Positions 1-5,732 of a DNA stretch of 5,861 nt are shown piece after piece (within the stretch, counting starts at the first letter, position 1; every line of letters starts with the position of its first letter). The stretch is from NCBI GenBank assembly GCA_023440945.1, contig JAEZRL010000153.1, positions 1-5,861 of the forward strand. Direction: 5' to 3'. The notes under the pieces were generated by a model. It was not told the origin of the DNA. It did not search any database and worked only from the letters and a program-made list of their open reading frames with translations. Source of the stretch: Bacteroidota bacterium. GTDB taxonomy: Bacteria; Bacteroidota; Bacteroidia; Chitinophagales; Chitinophagaceae. Both the position numbers and the translations under genes were made by a program.

Positions 1-58
1 GTAAAGCACGTTCATCTTCTAAAATATAATCGTCAGAACAGTTAAATTGGTTGAGCAT
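1..58 (-). CDS. N-terminal fragment of a divergent gene, possibly a GNAT-family N-acetyltransferase (runs off the left edge)
   Basis: Read on the minus strand from an ATG at 58-56, this frame stays open to the window edge and gives MLNQFNCSDDYILEDERAL. Only 19 codons are visible, too few for any domain or catalytic residue. The spacing of an acidic/aromatic lead-in followed by a YILEDER-type segment resembles the start of Bacteroidota GNAT acetyltransferases, which often continue into an R-L-x-P-L stretch. That is recognition from memory of the family style, not an alignment. GNAT enzymes transfer an acetyl group from acetyl-CoA to an amine; no substrate can be guessed here. The gene is divergent from glmS and shares the 79-base region between them. 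There is no clear Shine-Dalgarno, as is usual in this phylum. The alternative is that 1-58 is non-coding: plus-strand frames across it stop at 27-29 and 43-45, so a plus-strand gene tail ending there cannot be excluded. Confidence 0.45.
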   Translation of the reverse strand, partial: MLNQFNCSDDYILEDERAL

Positions 59-137
59 AAAAGTAGTCTAAGCCGAAAGGTTAATTCTTGTTTTTAGAAT
101 TGATAAATATATTGCAGCCTGTTTAAAAAGAAAAAAT
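59..137. promoter_or_regulatory. Divergent promoter region between the minus-strand gene and glmS
   Basis: This 79-base AT-rich gap separates two outward-facing starts, so it should hold promoters for both. On the minus strand, TATATTTA (111-104) matches five of the six fixed bases of the Bacteroidota -7 element TAnnTTTG, with a T-rich stretch about 20 bases upstream. On the plus strand, TAGAATTG (95-102) and TATATTGC (108-115) are weaker matches, and neither has a well-placed TTTG. Just before the glmS ATG the sequence is almost pure A (125-136, one G), the A-rich leader typical of Bacteroidota translation starts in place of a Shine-Dalgarno. The region is too short for the GlmS-regulating glmS ribozyme of Firmicutes. 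No transcription start can be fixed from sequence alone. Confidence 0.35.
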
Positions 138-1973
138 ATGTGTGGGATTGTTGGTTATACAGGATCGAGGGAGGCTTATCCGGTTATTCTGAAAGGCTTG
201 AAAAGACTTGAATATCGCGGTTACGACAGCGCTGGTGTTGCTTTATTGAATGGTGGTTTGAAGGTGTATAAGAAAAAAGGAAAAGTTTCCGACCTGGAAG
301 AATTTGTTATAGGGAAAGATCTGCACAGTAATATTGGTATTGGGCATACACGATGGGCAACGCATGGTGAGCCGAGTGACAGAAATGCGCATCCGCACAG
401 ATCCCAAAACGGTGAAATTGCTATGATTCACAACGGTATCATTGAGAATTATGCGCAGATAAAAAGTGAATTGCAAAAGAAAGGTTACAGTTTTGAAAGT
501 GATACTGATACAGAAGTATTACTGAAGTTTATTGAAGATATTAAGAAGAACAATAACTGCTCTTTGGAAGAAGCAGTGCGCATTGCATTGCGACGTATTG
601 TTGGTGCTTATTGCATTTTATTAATCGATGAAAATGATCCTGAAACCATTATTGCTGCACGTAAAGGAAGTCCGCTTGTAATAGGCATTGGTAAAGGCGA
701 ACATTTTCTTGCATCAGATGCTTCACCTATCATTGAATACACAAAAGAAGTTGTTTACGTAAATGATTATGAGATTGCCATTGTAAAACCCGATGAGCTC
801 ATTCTAAAAAACCTTGGCAACGATAAGCAAACACCTTTCATAACAAAGCTTGATATGGAACTTGCCGCCATTGAAAAAGGCGGATATGAACATTTCATGC
901 TGAAAGAAATTTTTGAACAATCTCAAACCATATTCGATTGTTTACGCGGCCGTTTGGATGCAGAAAAACCATCCATCACCATGAGTGGTATTGAGAAATA
1001 CAAAGAGCAAATCATCAATACCAATCGTATTATCGTTATTGCCTGCGGAACAAGCTGGCATGCAGGGTTGATAGCTGAATATATTATTGAAGAAGTTTGC
1101 CGCATTCCTGTTGAAGTGGAATATGCTTCAGAATTTCGTTACCGCAATCCGATTATTCAACAAGGTGATGTTATCATCGCTATATCGCAAAGTGGTGAAA
1201 CGGCAGATACACTTGTCGCTATTGAAAATGCAAAGAACAAAGGTGCCATCATTCTCGGTATAGTAAACGTTGTTGGCTCTTCTATTGCACGCATTTCTCA
1301 TGCAGGTGCTTATACCCATGCTGGTCCTGAAATTGGCGTTGCAAGCACAAAAGCTTTTACTGCACAACTTGCGGTATTAACAATGGCTGCTTTGAAAATT
1401 GGTTATGATAAAGGCACCTTAAGTCATGAACGTTTTTATGTTTTATGTAAAGAACTTGCAGCTATTCCCGATAAAGTGCAAGAAGTATTGAACCAAAATG
1501 ATGTAATAAAAGCATTGGCAGAAAAATATAAAAACGCAAACGACTTTTTATATCTTGGTCGCGGTTATAATTTTCCTGTAGCACTTGAAGGCGCATTAAA
1601 ACTGAAAGAGATTTCTTATGTTCATGCAGAAGGTTATCCTGCTGCCGAAATGAAGCATGGCCCTATTGCGCTTGTGGATGAAAATCTGCCTGTTGTTTTT
1701 GTAGCTACAAAAGATTCTTATCACGAAAAAATTATCAGCAACATACAGGAAATAAAAGCTCGCAAAGGAAAAGTGATAGCTGTTATAACAGAAGGTGATA
1801 CCGTTACATCAACACTTGTAGATGATGTTATAATCGTTCCAACTGCAGATGAAATTGTTGCCCCAATGCTTAGTGTTATTCCTTTGCAGTTGCTCGCTTA
1901 TTATATCGGTGTTGCAAAAAATCTGGATGTAGATAAACCCCGAAACCTTGCCAAGAGTGTAACAGTGGAGTGA
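138..1973 (+). CDS. glmS: Glutamine--fructose-6-phosphate aminotransferase (isomerizing), glucosamine-6-phosphate synthase
   Basis: GlmS converts fructose-6-phosphate and glutamine to glucosamine-6-phosphate and glutamate, the first committed step to UDP-GlcNAc for peptidoglycan, lipid A and glycans, in the cytoplasm. The protein has 611 residues, matching the usual length of about 609. The N-terminal glutaminase domain (about 2-230) starts MCGIVGYTG, so Cys2 becomes the N-terminal nucleophile after Met removal, which fixes the start. HTRWATHG (70-77), HNG (98-100) and SDTD (121-124) are its glutamine-binding motifs. Two SIS sugar-isomerase domains follow. The first (about 285-430) carries CGTS (303-306), SQSGET (350-355) and ASTKAFT (402-408). 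The second (about 460-600) carries Lys488, Glu491 and His507, which line up with E. coli Lys485, Glu488 and His504. The C-tail PRNLAKSVTVE is the conserved ending, with Lys606 equivalent to E. coli Lys603. No key residue is missing. It faces away from its left neighbour, and the 211-base gap to the kinase argues against a tight operon. I see no ribozyme or riboswitch control. Confidence 0.98.
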   Translation: MCGIVGYTGSREAYPVILKGLKRLEYRGYDSAGVALLNGGLKVYKKKGKVSDLEEFVIGKDLHSNIGIGHTRWATHGEPSDRNAHPHRSQNGEIAMIHNGIIENYAQIKSELQKKGYSFESDTDTEVLLKFIEDIKKNNNCSLEEAVRIALRRIVGAYCILLIDENDPETIIAARKGSPLVIGIGKGEHFLASDASPIIEYTKEVVYVNDYEIAIVKPDELILKNLGNDKQTPFITKLDMELAAIEKGGYEHFMLKEIFEQSQTIFDCLRGRLDAEKPSITMSGIEKYKEQIINTNRIIVIACGTSWHAGLIAEYIIEEVCRIPVEVEYASEFRYRNPIIQQGDVIIAISQSGETADTLVAIENAKNKGAIILGIVNVVGSSIARISHAGAYTHAGPEIGVASTKAFTAQLAVLTMAALKIGYDKGTLSHERFYVLCKELAAIPDKVQEVLNQNDVIKALAEKYKNANDFLYLGRGYNFPVALEGALKLKEISYVHAEGYPAAEMKHGPIALVDENLPVVFVATKDSYHEKIISNIQEIKARKGKVIAVITEGDTVTSTLVDDVIIVPTADEIVAPMLSVIPLQLLAYYIGVAKNLDVDKPRNLAKSVTVE

Positions 1974-2065
1974 TAATATTTGAAGCTTTTTTTGTATAGC
2001 TATAGTATTAATATAAGGCTTTAGTTATCTGCAGGAAGTGTGTTTGTCATTCACTTTTACATTCT

Positions 2066-2166
2066 TATCGCTATTTGGCATTGGTGGGAAAACTTGCTAG
2101 TTTTAAAAATCTTACGGGTTTAGGAGTAGCGATACTACAAAAATATTTTATAGCTATTTTTAAAAC
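2066..2166. repeat. Two interleaved short inverted repeats in the kinase leader
   Basis: TATCGCTA (2066-2073) is the exact reverse complement of TAGCGATA (2127-2134). GTTTTAAAAAT (2100-2110) is the exact reverse complement of ATTTTTAAAAC (2156-2166). The arms alternate left-left-right-right, which is the topology of a pseudoknot if both form in one RNA. The second pair is entirely A/T apart from one G-C, so chance is a real possibility. The first pair has mixed composition and one arm lies directly beside the candidate -33 TTTG, so it could also be a split operator. Confidence 0.35.
2074..2105 (+). promoter_or_regulatory. Candidate Bacteroidota-type promoter for the histidine kinase
   Basis: TTTG (2074-2077) is followed after exactly 20 bases by TAGTTTTA (2098-2105). 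The known consensus for the primary sigma factor of Bacteroidota is TTTG, 19-21 bases, TAnnTTTG. Here the -33 element is perfect and the -7 element matches five of six fixed bases (final G replaced by A). Transcription would begin near 2112, leaving a leader of roughly 70 bases before the ATG at 2185. This is consensus matching by eye in AT-rich DNA, so it remains tentative. Confidence 0.4.
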
Positions 2167-2184
2167 ACATACTTTCAATATCAT

Positions 2185-5100
2185 ATGAATACCGACAGTT
2201 CATCGATGCAAACAGCTTCGGTTATAAATGATGCAATATGGGATTGGGAACTTGCGACCAATAAACTCTCCTGGAACGATAATCTCAAAATAATTTTCGG
2301 CTACGAGGAAAATGATACGGAAACAAAGATTGACTGGTGGCATAACAAGATTCATCCTGATGACAGAGGGCGTGTTGTTAAAGGTATTCATCATGCTATT
2401 AATAATAAAATTCGCAACTGGTCGGATCAATATCGTTTTCTTCGTTCTGATGGCTCTTTCACCCATGTTTTTGATCGCGGTTTTATCATTTTTGAAAAAG
2501 ACGATCCCGTGCGAATAGTTGGCTCTATGCTCGATCTTAGCTATCAGCATAAACTCGAAAAAGAAAAACAGGAAAATGAGGTGCATTTTAAATTTGCGCT
2601 GGAAGCTGCAGGGTTAGGAACCTGGTCTTATCATTCACAAACCAATAGCATAGAATGGGATGATAATGGTTGTAAACTCAGCGGTTTTATAAATGAAAAA
2701 AGTATTGACTTTAATAAGTTTTTGAAACATGTTCATCCTGCCGATGCAAAGAATTTGCAAGAGGCATTCAATGCAGCTCTTCGGCCTTCTTCAAATGGTG
2801 AGTTGAATATCGAATTCAGACTCACGACCGAAGAAGATAAACAGTTAAGATGGTTGCGTTACAAAGGCAAAGCTTATTTCAACTCACAAAATATTGCCCA
2901 CCATTTTGAAGGAATTGTTCAGGATATTACAAAAGAAGTTTTGGATGGTCATGAACAGCAAATGCTATTGATTCTGGTTGATAACAGCCTCGATTTTATG
3001 GCCCTCGCTACAGCTAAAGGCAAGCTGAAATATCTTAATAAAACAGGCCGCGATCTTGTAGGGCTCGATGCGAATACAAACATTACTCAATTTGAGGTAA
3101 GAGATTTTTATGCACCCGAGCATTTTCATCGTTTGCAGCAGGAAATTCTTCCTGAGTTATTCAACAAAGGCAAATGGACAGGTACGCTTTATCTGCAGCA
3201 CTTCAAAACAAAAGAATCTATTCCCTGCAATGCAGAAATGATAACAATAAAAGATTCAGCGACAGGAGAGATTCGCTTAAGAGGAGTAACCATTCGTGAT
3301 CTGCGTTCAGAAAAAGCGGCACAGGAAGAGCAACTGAAATTGTTATCGCTGGTTGATAACAGCGTGGACATTATGTTCATCCTGGATATGGATGGACATT
3401 TGATCTACATGAATAAAGCAGGCAGAAAATTAACGGGATTAGGTGAACATGAAGAATTGAATAATATACACATAAAGGAATTTCATACAGAAGATCAGTT
3501 AGAAATCGTAATGAATGAAGTTGCACAAACTGTAAAACAAGAGGGCAAATGGTCGGGAAGGATTGGTATAAAAAACAGAAAGACAGGGGATAAAATACCG
3601 GTGCACAATTATGCGATAAGGATAGATGATCCTGGTACAAAAAAACCGCTGGCAATCGGTTCTGTGATGCGTGATCTTCGTCCTGAAATTGAAGCACAGA
3701 AAGAACAGCAAAAGCTTCTTTTCCTGCTTGAGAACATTAACGATTTCGTAAGCTTATCCGATTCAGAAGGCAATGTTTCTTATGTTAATGCGGCCGGTTT
3801 AAAAATGATGGGTCTTGATAATCTCGAACAGGCTAAAAGACATAATAGTGAATACGTTATGCCCACTCAGCTGGATAAATTAAAAACTGAAATAAGGACA
3901 AGTCTTTTTACCGAAGGAAAATGGACCGGTGAAGTTTTGTATCGTCATTTTAAAACAGGAGAAGCGATTCCAATTCTGGGCACAACTATGATGGTGCAGG
4001 ATGTGCTTACAGGCGAACTTCAGGGACGAGCTACTATCAGCCGTGATCTTCGTCCGGAGATTGAAGCACAAAAAGCGTTGATAGAAAGTGAAAAACGTTT
4101 CCGTACAATGGTTGCGCAGGCACCAGTAGCAATAGGAGTTTTTAGAGGGGACCATTTTATAATTGAATTTGCCAATAAACCTTTATTAGATATTTGGGGG
4201 CAAACCGAAAGAGTGATTGGATTGAGATTATTAGAAGCTTTGCCGGAAATAAAAGATCAACCTTTTCCGGCTCTTATGAAGGAAGTGTACACAACAGGCC
4301 AACCTTTTTTTGGTTATGAAGAGCTTGCAAAAATCTATAAGGATGGTGTTTTAACAGATGGATTCTACAACTATATGTTTACTCCAGCAAGAGAAACTGA
4401 TGGAAGCGTAAGTGGTGTTATTTTGGTTTCAATTGAAGTTACGGCACAGGTTTTAGCGAAGAAGAAACTGGAAGAAAGTGAAAACCGTTTCCGCAAATTA
4501 ATTCTTGAAGCGCCGATGGCAACAGCATTGTATGCGGGTGAAGAAATGATAATCGAAGTTGCAAATGAAGCGATGCTAAAACTGTGGGGAAAAGATGCTT
4601 CTGTTGTTGGGAAAAAATTAGCAGATGCGTTGCCTGAACTGGAAGGCCAGCCTTTTCTTGATCTCTTAAACGAAGTTTATACTACCGGTATTCCTTATCA
4701 TGCTGATGCCCAAAAAGCGAATCTGATAGTGAACGGAAAGCTACAATCTTTCTGGTTCAATTTCACTTATAAGCCTTTACACGATGAATCAGGAAAAATA
4801 TACGCCATTTTGAATATGGCTGTTGATGTTACTAAACAAATACAGCTTCAAAAACAAAAAGATGAGTTTATAGGTATTGCGAGTCATGAATTAAAAACAC
4901 CCGTTACAAGCATTAAAGGTTTTGCGCAAATACTGGAGCAAAGTTTTAATAAAAAAGGAGAAGAAAGAGAAGTGCTGATGCTCAATAAAATGAATGCGCA
5001 GATAAACAAGCTTACCATCCTCATTAGCGACCTGCTTGATGTTACTAAGATCCAGGCGGGAAAATTGCAGTTTAATGAAAGTTTTTTCAACTTTAATAAT

Positions 5101-5559
5101 CTTGTTGAAGAAACGGTTGAGCAAATACAAAGAACAACTGCAAAACATGTTATCATAAAAAAACTTTCGGAAGTTGGTGCAATCTATGCAGACAGGTATC
5201 GCATCGAACAGGTTTTATCTAACCTGCTTACAAACGCCATTAAATATTCTCCTCAATCCGATAAAGTTATTATTTCGACGCATAAAGAGAACGGTGAAAT
5301 TATCTGTTCTGTTCAGGATTTTGGAATAGGTATTCACGAAGAAAATATTTTGAGGGTTTTCGATCAGTTTTACCGTGTAAGCACTGAAACACAAAACACT
5401 TTTCCAGGGCTTGGTTTAGGGCTTTATATTTCTCATGAAATAGTAACAAGAGAAGGCGGAAGGATGTGGGTTGTAAGTAAATTGGGAGAGGGTTCTGTTT
5501 TTAGTTTTGCTTTACCTGTTAATCACAGAGAAAATGAAAAACACAACGATCGTTGGTGA
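2185..5559 (+). CDS. Soluble hybrid-free sensor histidine kinase with seven PAS domains (PAS x7 - HisKA - HATPase_c)
   Basis: This 1124-residue protein is a two-component sensor kinase that would autophosphorylate a histidine and pass the phosphate to a response regulator. Domains in order: PAS1 (about 13-121) and PAS2 (about 133-250), both PAS_3-like with the HPxD motif (HPDD 57-60, HPAD 184-187); PAS3 (261-376), PAS4 (386-502) and PAS5 (511-625), a tandem family each with a GKW(T/S)G motif and ending near RDLR; PAS6 (634-756) and PAS7 (764-886), a second tandem pair sharing ALPE, QPF and EVYTTG; HisKA (about 891-957) with phospho-acceptor His901 in HELKTP; and HATPase_c (about 1000-1113) with N box NLLTNAIKYSP (Asn1017), DFGIGI (1045-1050), FDQFYR (1059-1064) and GLGLGL (1075-1080). 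All kinase boxes are intact. There is no signal peptide, membrane segment, HAMP or receiver domain, so it should sense in the cytoplasm. The signal is unknown; I see no LOV cysteine motif or obvious haem ligand set. ATG 2185 is the first start after an in-frame stop at 2161; Met8 is an alternative. No partner regulator is visible nearby. Confidence 0.95.
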   Translation: MNTDSSSMQTASVINDAIWDWELATNKLSWNDNLKIIFGYEENDTETKIDWWHNKIHPDDRGRVVKGIHHAINNKIRNWSDQYRFLRSDGSFTHVFDRGFIIFEKDDPVRIVGSMLDLSYQHKLEKEKQENEVHFKFALEAAGLGTWSYHSQTNSIEWDDNGCKLSGFINEKSIDFNKFLKHVHPADAKNLQEAFNAALRPSSNGELNIEFRLTTEEDKQLRWLRYKGKAYFNSQNIAHHFEGIVQDITKEVLDGHEQQMLLILVDNSLDFMALATAKGKLKYLNKTGRDLVGLDANTNITQFEVRDFYAPEHFHRLQQEILPELFNKGKWTGTLYLQHFKTKESIPCNAEMITIKDSATGEIRLRGVTIRDLRSEKAAQEEQLKLLSLVDNSVDIMFILDMDGHLIYMNKAGRKLTGLGEHEELNNIHIKEFHTEDQLEIVMNEVAQTVKQEGKWSGRIGIKNRKTGDKIPVHNYAIRIDDPGTKKPLAIGSVMRDLRPEIEAQKEQQKLLFLLENINDFVSLSDSEGNVSYVNAAGLKMMGLDNLEQAKRHNSEYVMPTQLDKLKTEIRTSLFTEGKWTGEVLYRHFKTGEAIPILGTTMMVQDVLTGELQGRATISRDLRPEIEAQKALIESEKRFRTMVAQAPVAIGVFRGDHFIIEFANKPLLDIWGQTERVIGLRLLEALPEIKDQPFPALMKEVYTTGQPFFGYEELAKIYKDGVLTDGFYNYMFTPARETDGSVSGVILVSIEVTAQVLAKKKLEESENRFRKLILEAPMATALYAGEEMIIEVANEAMLKLWGKDASVVGKKLADALPELEGQPFLDLLNEVYTTGIPYHADAQKANLIVNGKLQSFWFNFTYKPLHDESGKIYAILNMAVDVTKQIQLQKQKDEFIGIASHELKTPVTSIKGFAQILEQSFNKKGEEREVLMLNKMNAQINKLTILISDLLDVTKIQAGKLQFNESFFNFNNLVEETVEQIQRTTAKHVIIKKLSEVGAIYADRYRIEQVLSNLLTNAIKYSPQSDKVIISTHKENGEIICSVQDFGIGIHEENILRVFDQFYRVSTETQNTFPGLGLGLYISHEIVTREGGRMWVVSKLGEGSVFSFALPVNHRENEKHNDRW
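2965..4059 (+). repeat. Tandem triplication of one PAS module inside the kinase (PAS3-PAS4-PAS5)
   Basis: Three consecutive units of about 120-125 residues share the same order of landmarks: an opening LLxLV/LEN-(S/N) helix, a Y-x-N-xxG-xx-(L/M)-x-GL segment, a GKW(T/S)G motif (residues 329-333, 454-458, 578-582), a K-T-x-(E/D)-x-IP segment, and a closing RDLR linker (371, 496, 620). DNA similarity is strongest at the linkers: the 33 bases encoding RDLRPEIEAQK at 3670-3702 and 4042-4074 differ at only three positions, all silent. The cores are more diverged. The pattern indicates unit duplication within the gene, with recent exchange or strong constraint at the linkers. Confidence 0.85.
4084..4842 (+). 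repeat. Tandem duplication of a second PAS module inside the kinase (PAS6-PAS7)
   Basis: Two units of about 130 residues both open with an ESE(K/N)RFR helix and continue through AP(V/M)A, an II-E-x-AN segment, L-x-(I/L)WG, a VxG, ALPE, QPF, EVYTTG, and end with a VTxQ linker. The first 20 bases at 4084-4103 and 4474-4493 differ at a single position, while the rest has diverged considerably. The family is a common PAS type in Bacteroidota kinases. PAS7 leads directly into the dimerisation helix of HisKA through a short QLQKQKDEF linker, so it is probably the domain that couples sensing to catalysis. Confidence 0.8.
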
Positions 5560-5574
5560 TCTTTTTTGTTTTTC
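5542..5574 (+). terminator. Candidate intrinsic terminator overlapping the kinase stop codon
   Basis: CACAAC (5542-5547) pairs with GTTGGTG (5552-5558) with one bulged G, around the loop GATC. The centre is the perfect 12-base palindrome CAACGATCGTTG (5544-5555). It is followed at once by a T-rich run (5561-5574, TTTTTT-G-TTTTT-C). The stop codon TGA at 5557-5559 lies inside the right arm. The stem is short for a terminator, so efficiency is uncertain, but the stem plus T-tract at the gene end is the expected arrangement. Confidence 0.45.
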
Positions 5575-5732
5575 TTTATATTTCATATTATTATCTTGCC
5601 CGTATATAATATTGTTGCGTTTGCTTAATGCTTGCAATGCAGATGAACGAAATGCGACGCAACGATGCTTAACCGGAGTTGCTGCACCCTGTACCAAAAA
5701 AATGTTTTGAATAATTAAACTATAAATAATCT
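5560..5732. other. Non-coding stretch between the kinase and the lactonase-like gene
   Basis: The first part (5560-5610) is T-rich, about 20% GC, and includes the terminator tail. The middle is a sharply bounded island of about 49% GC (5613-5695), listed separately. The last 37 bases are about 11% GC and form the A/T-rich leader of the next gene. Short open frames cross the stretch on both strands, but they lack plausible starts, family resemblance or coding character, and I do not call them. I could not find a well-spaced Bacteroidota promoter for the downstream gene. Confidence 0.6.
5611..5695 (+). repeat. GC-rich structured intergenic island with an 11-pair stem
   Basis: ATTGTTGCGTT (5611-5621) pairs with GACGCAACGAT (5656-5666): nine Watson-Crick pairs and two G-T wobbles around a 34-base loop. 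The wobbles favour folding of plus-strand RNA. A competing five-pair helix is possible, because GCAAC (5659-5663) can also pair with GTTGC (5678-5682). TGCTTAA occurs twice (5622-5628 and 5666-5672). The base composition is far from that of its flanks. It could be a dispersed intergenic repeat, a leader structure for the downstream gene, or the remnant of an inserted element. Only one copy is present here, so its repeat status is unproven. Confidence 0.4.

Larger units (their letters stand above)
1974..2184. other. Non-coding stretch between glmS and the histidine kinase
   Basis: There is no credible gene in these 211 AT-rich bases. A T-run (1987-1993) follows an AAGCTT palindrome just after the glmS stop, but no convincing GC stem precedes it, so I do not call a terminator. 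The stretch contains the 10-base perfect palindrome TATAGCTATA (1995-2004), whose first nine bases recur at 2149-2157, a candidate promoter (2074-2105) and two interleaved inverted repeats, listed separately. In the kinase frame, a stop TAA lies at 2161-2163, so the kinase cannot start further upstream than 2185. Confidence 0.7.

Noticed and set aside
59..137. A glmS ribozyme or other riboswitch upstream of glmS
   Set aside because: Only 79 AT-rich bases are available, far short of the ribozyme core, and none of its conserved structure is visible; the ribozyme is characteristic of Firmicutes.
243..1367. Antisense open frames within glmS (243-476, 923-1105, 1128-1367 on the minus strand)
   Set aside because: They lie wholly inside a strongly conserved gene, have no family resemblance, and are composition shadows of the coding strand.
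1985..1994. Intrinsic terminator after glmS
   Set aside because: There is a T-run after AAGC, but I could not find a stable stem immediately before it.
3670..4074. Nearly identical linker segments as a CRISPR or mobile-element repeat
   Set aside because: They are in frame, encode the same RDLRPEIEAQK linker and are explained by PAS domain duplication.
2200..5156. Antisense and out-of-frame open frames within the kinase, up to 128 codons
   Set aside because: Low-complexity Phe/Ser/Leu/Cys-rich translations typical of reading the reverse of AT-rich coding DNA; the kinase frame explains the whole region.
5507..5710. Small overlapping frames on both strands across the kinase end and the intergenic island (67 and 61 codons)
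   Set aside because: They straddle the kinase terminus, the T-tract and the GC-rich island, have no recognisable product, and the composition shift within them argues against a single coding unit.
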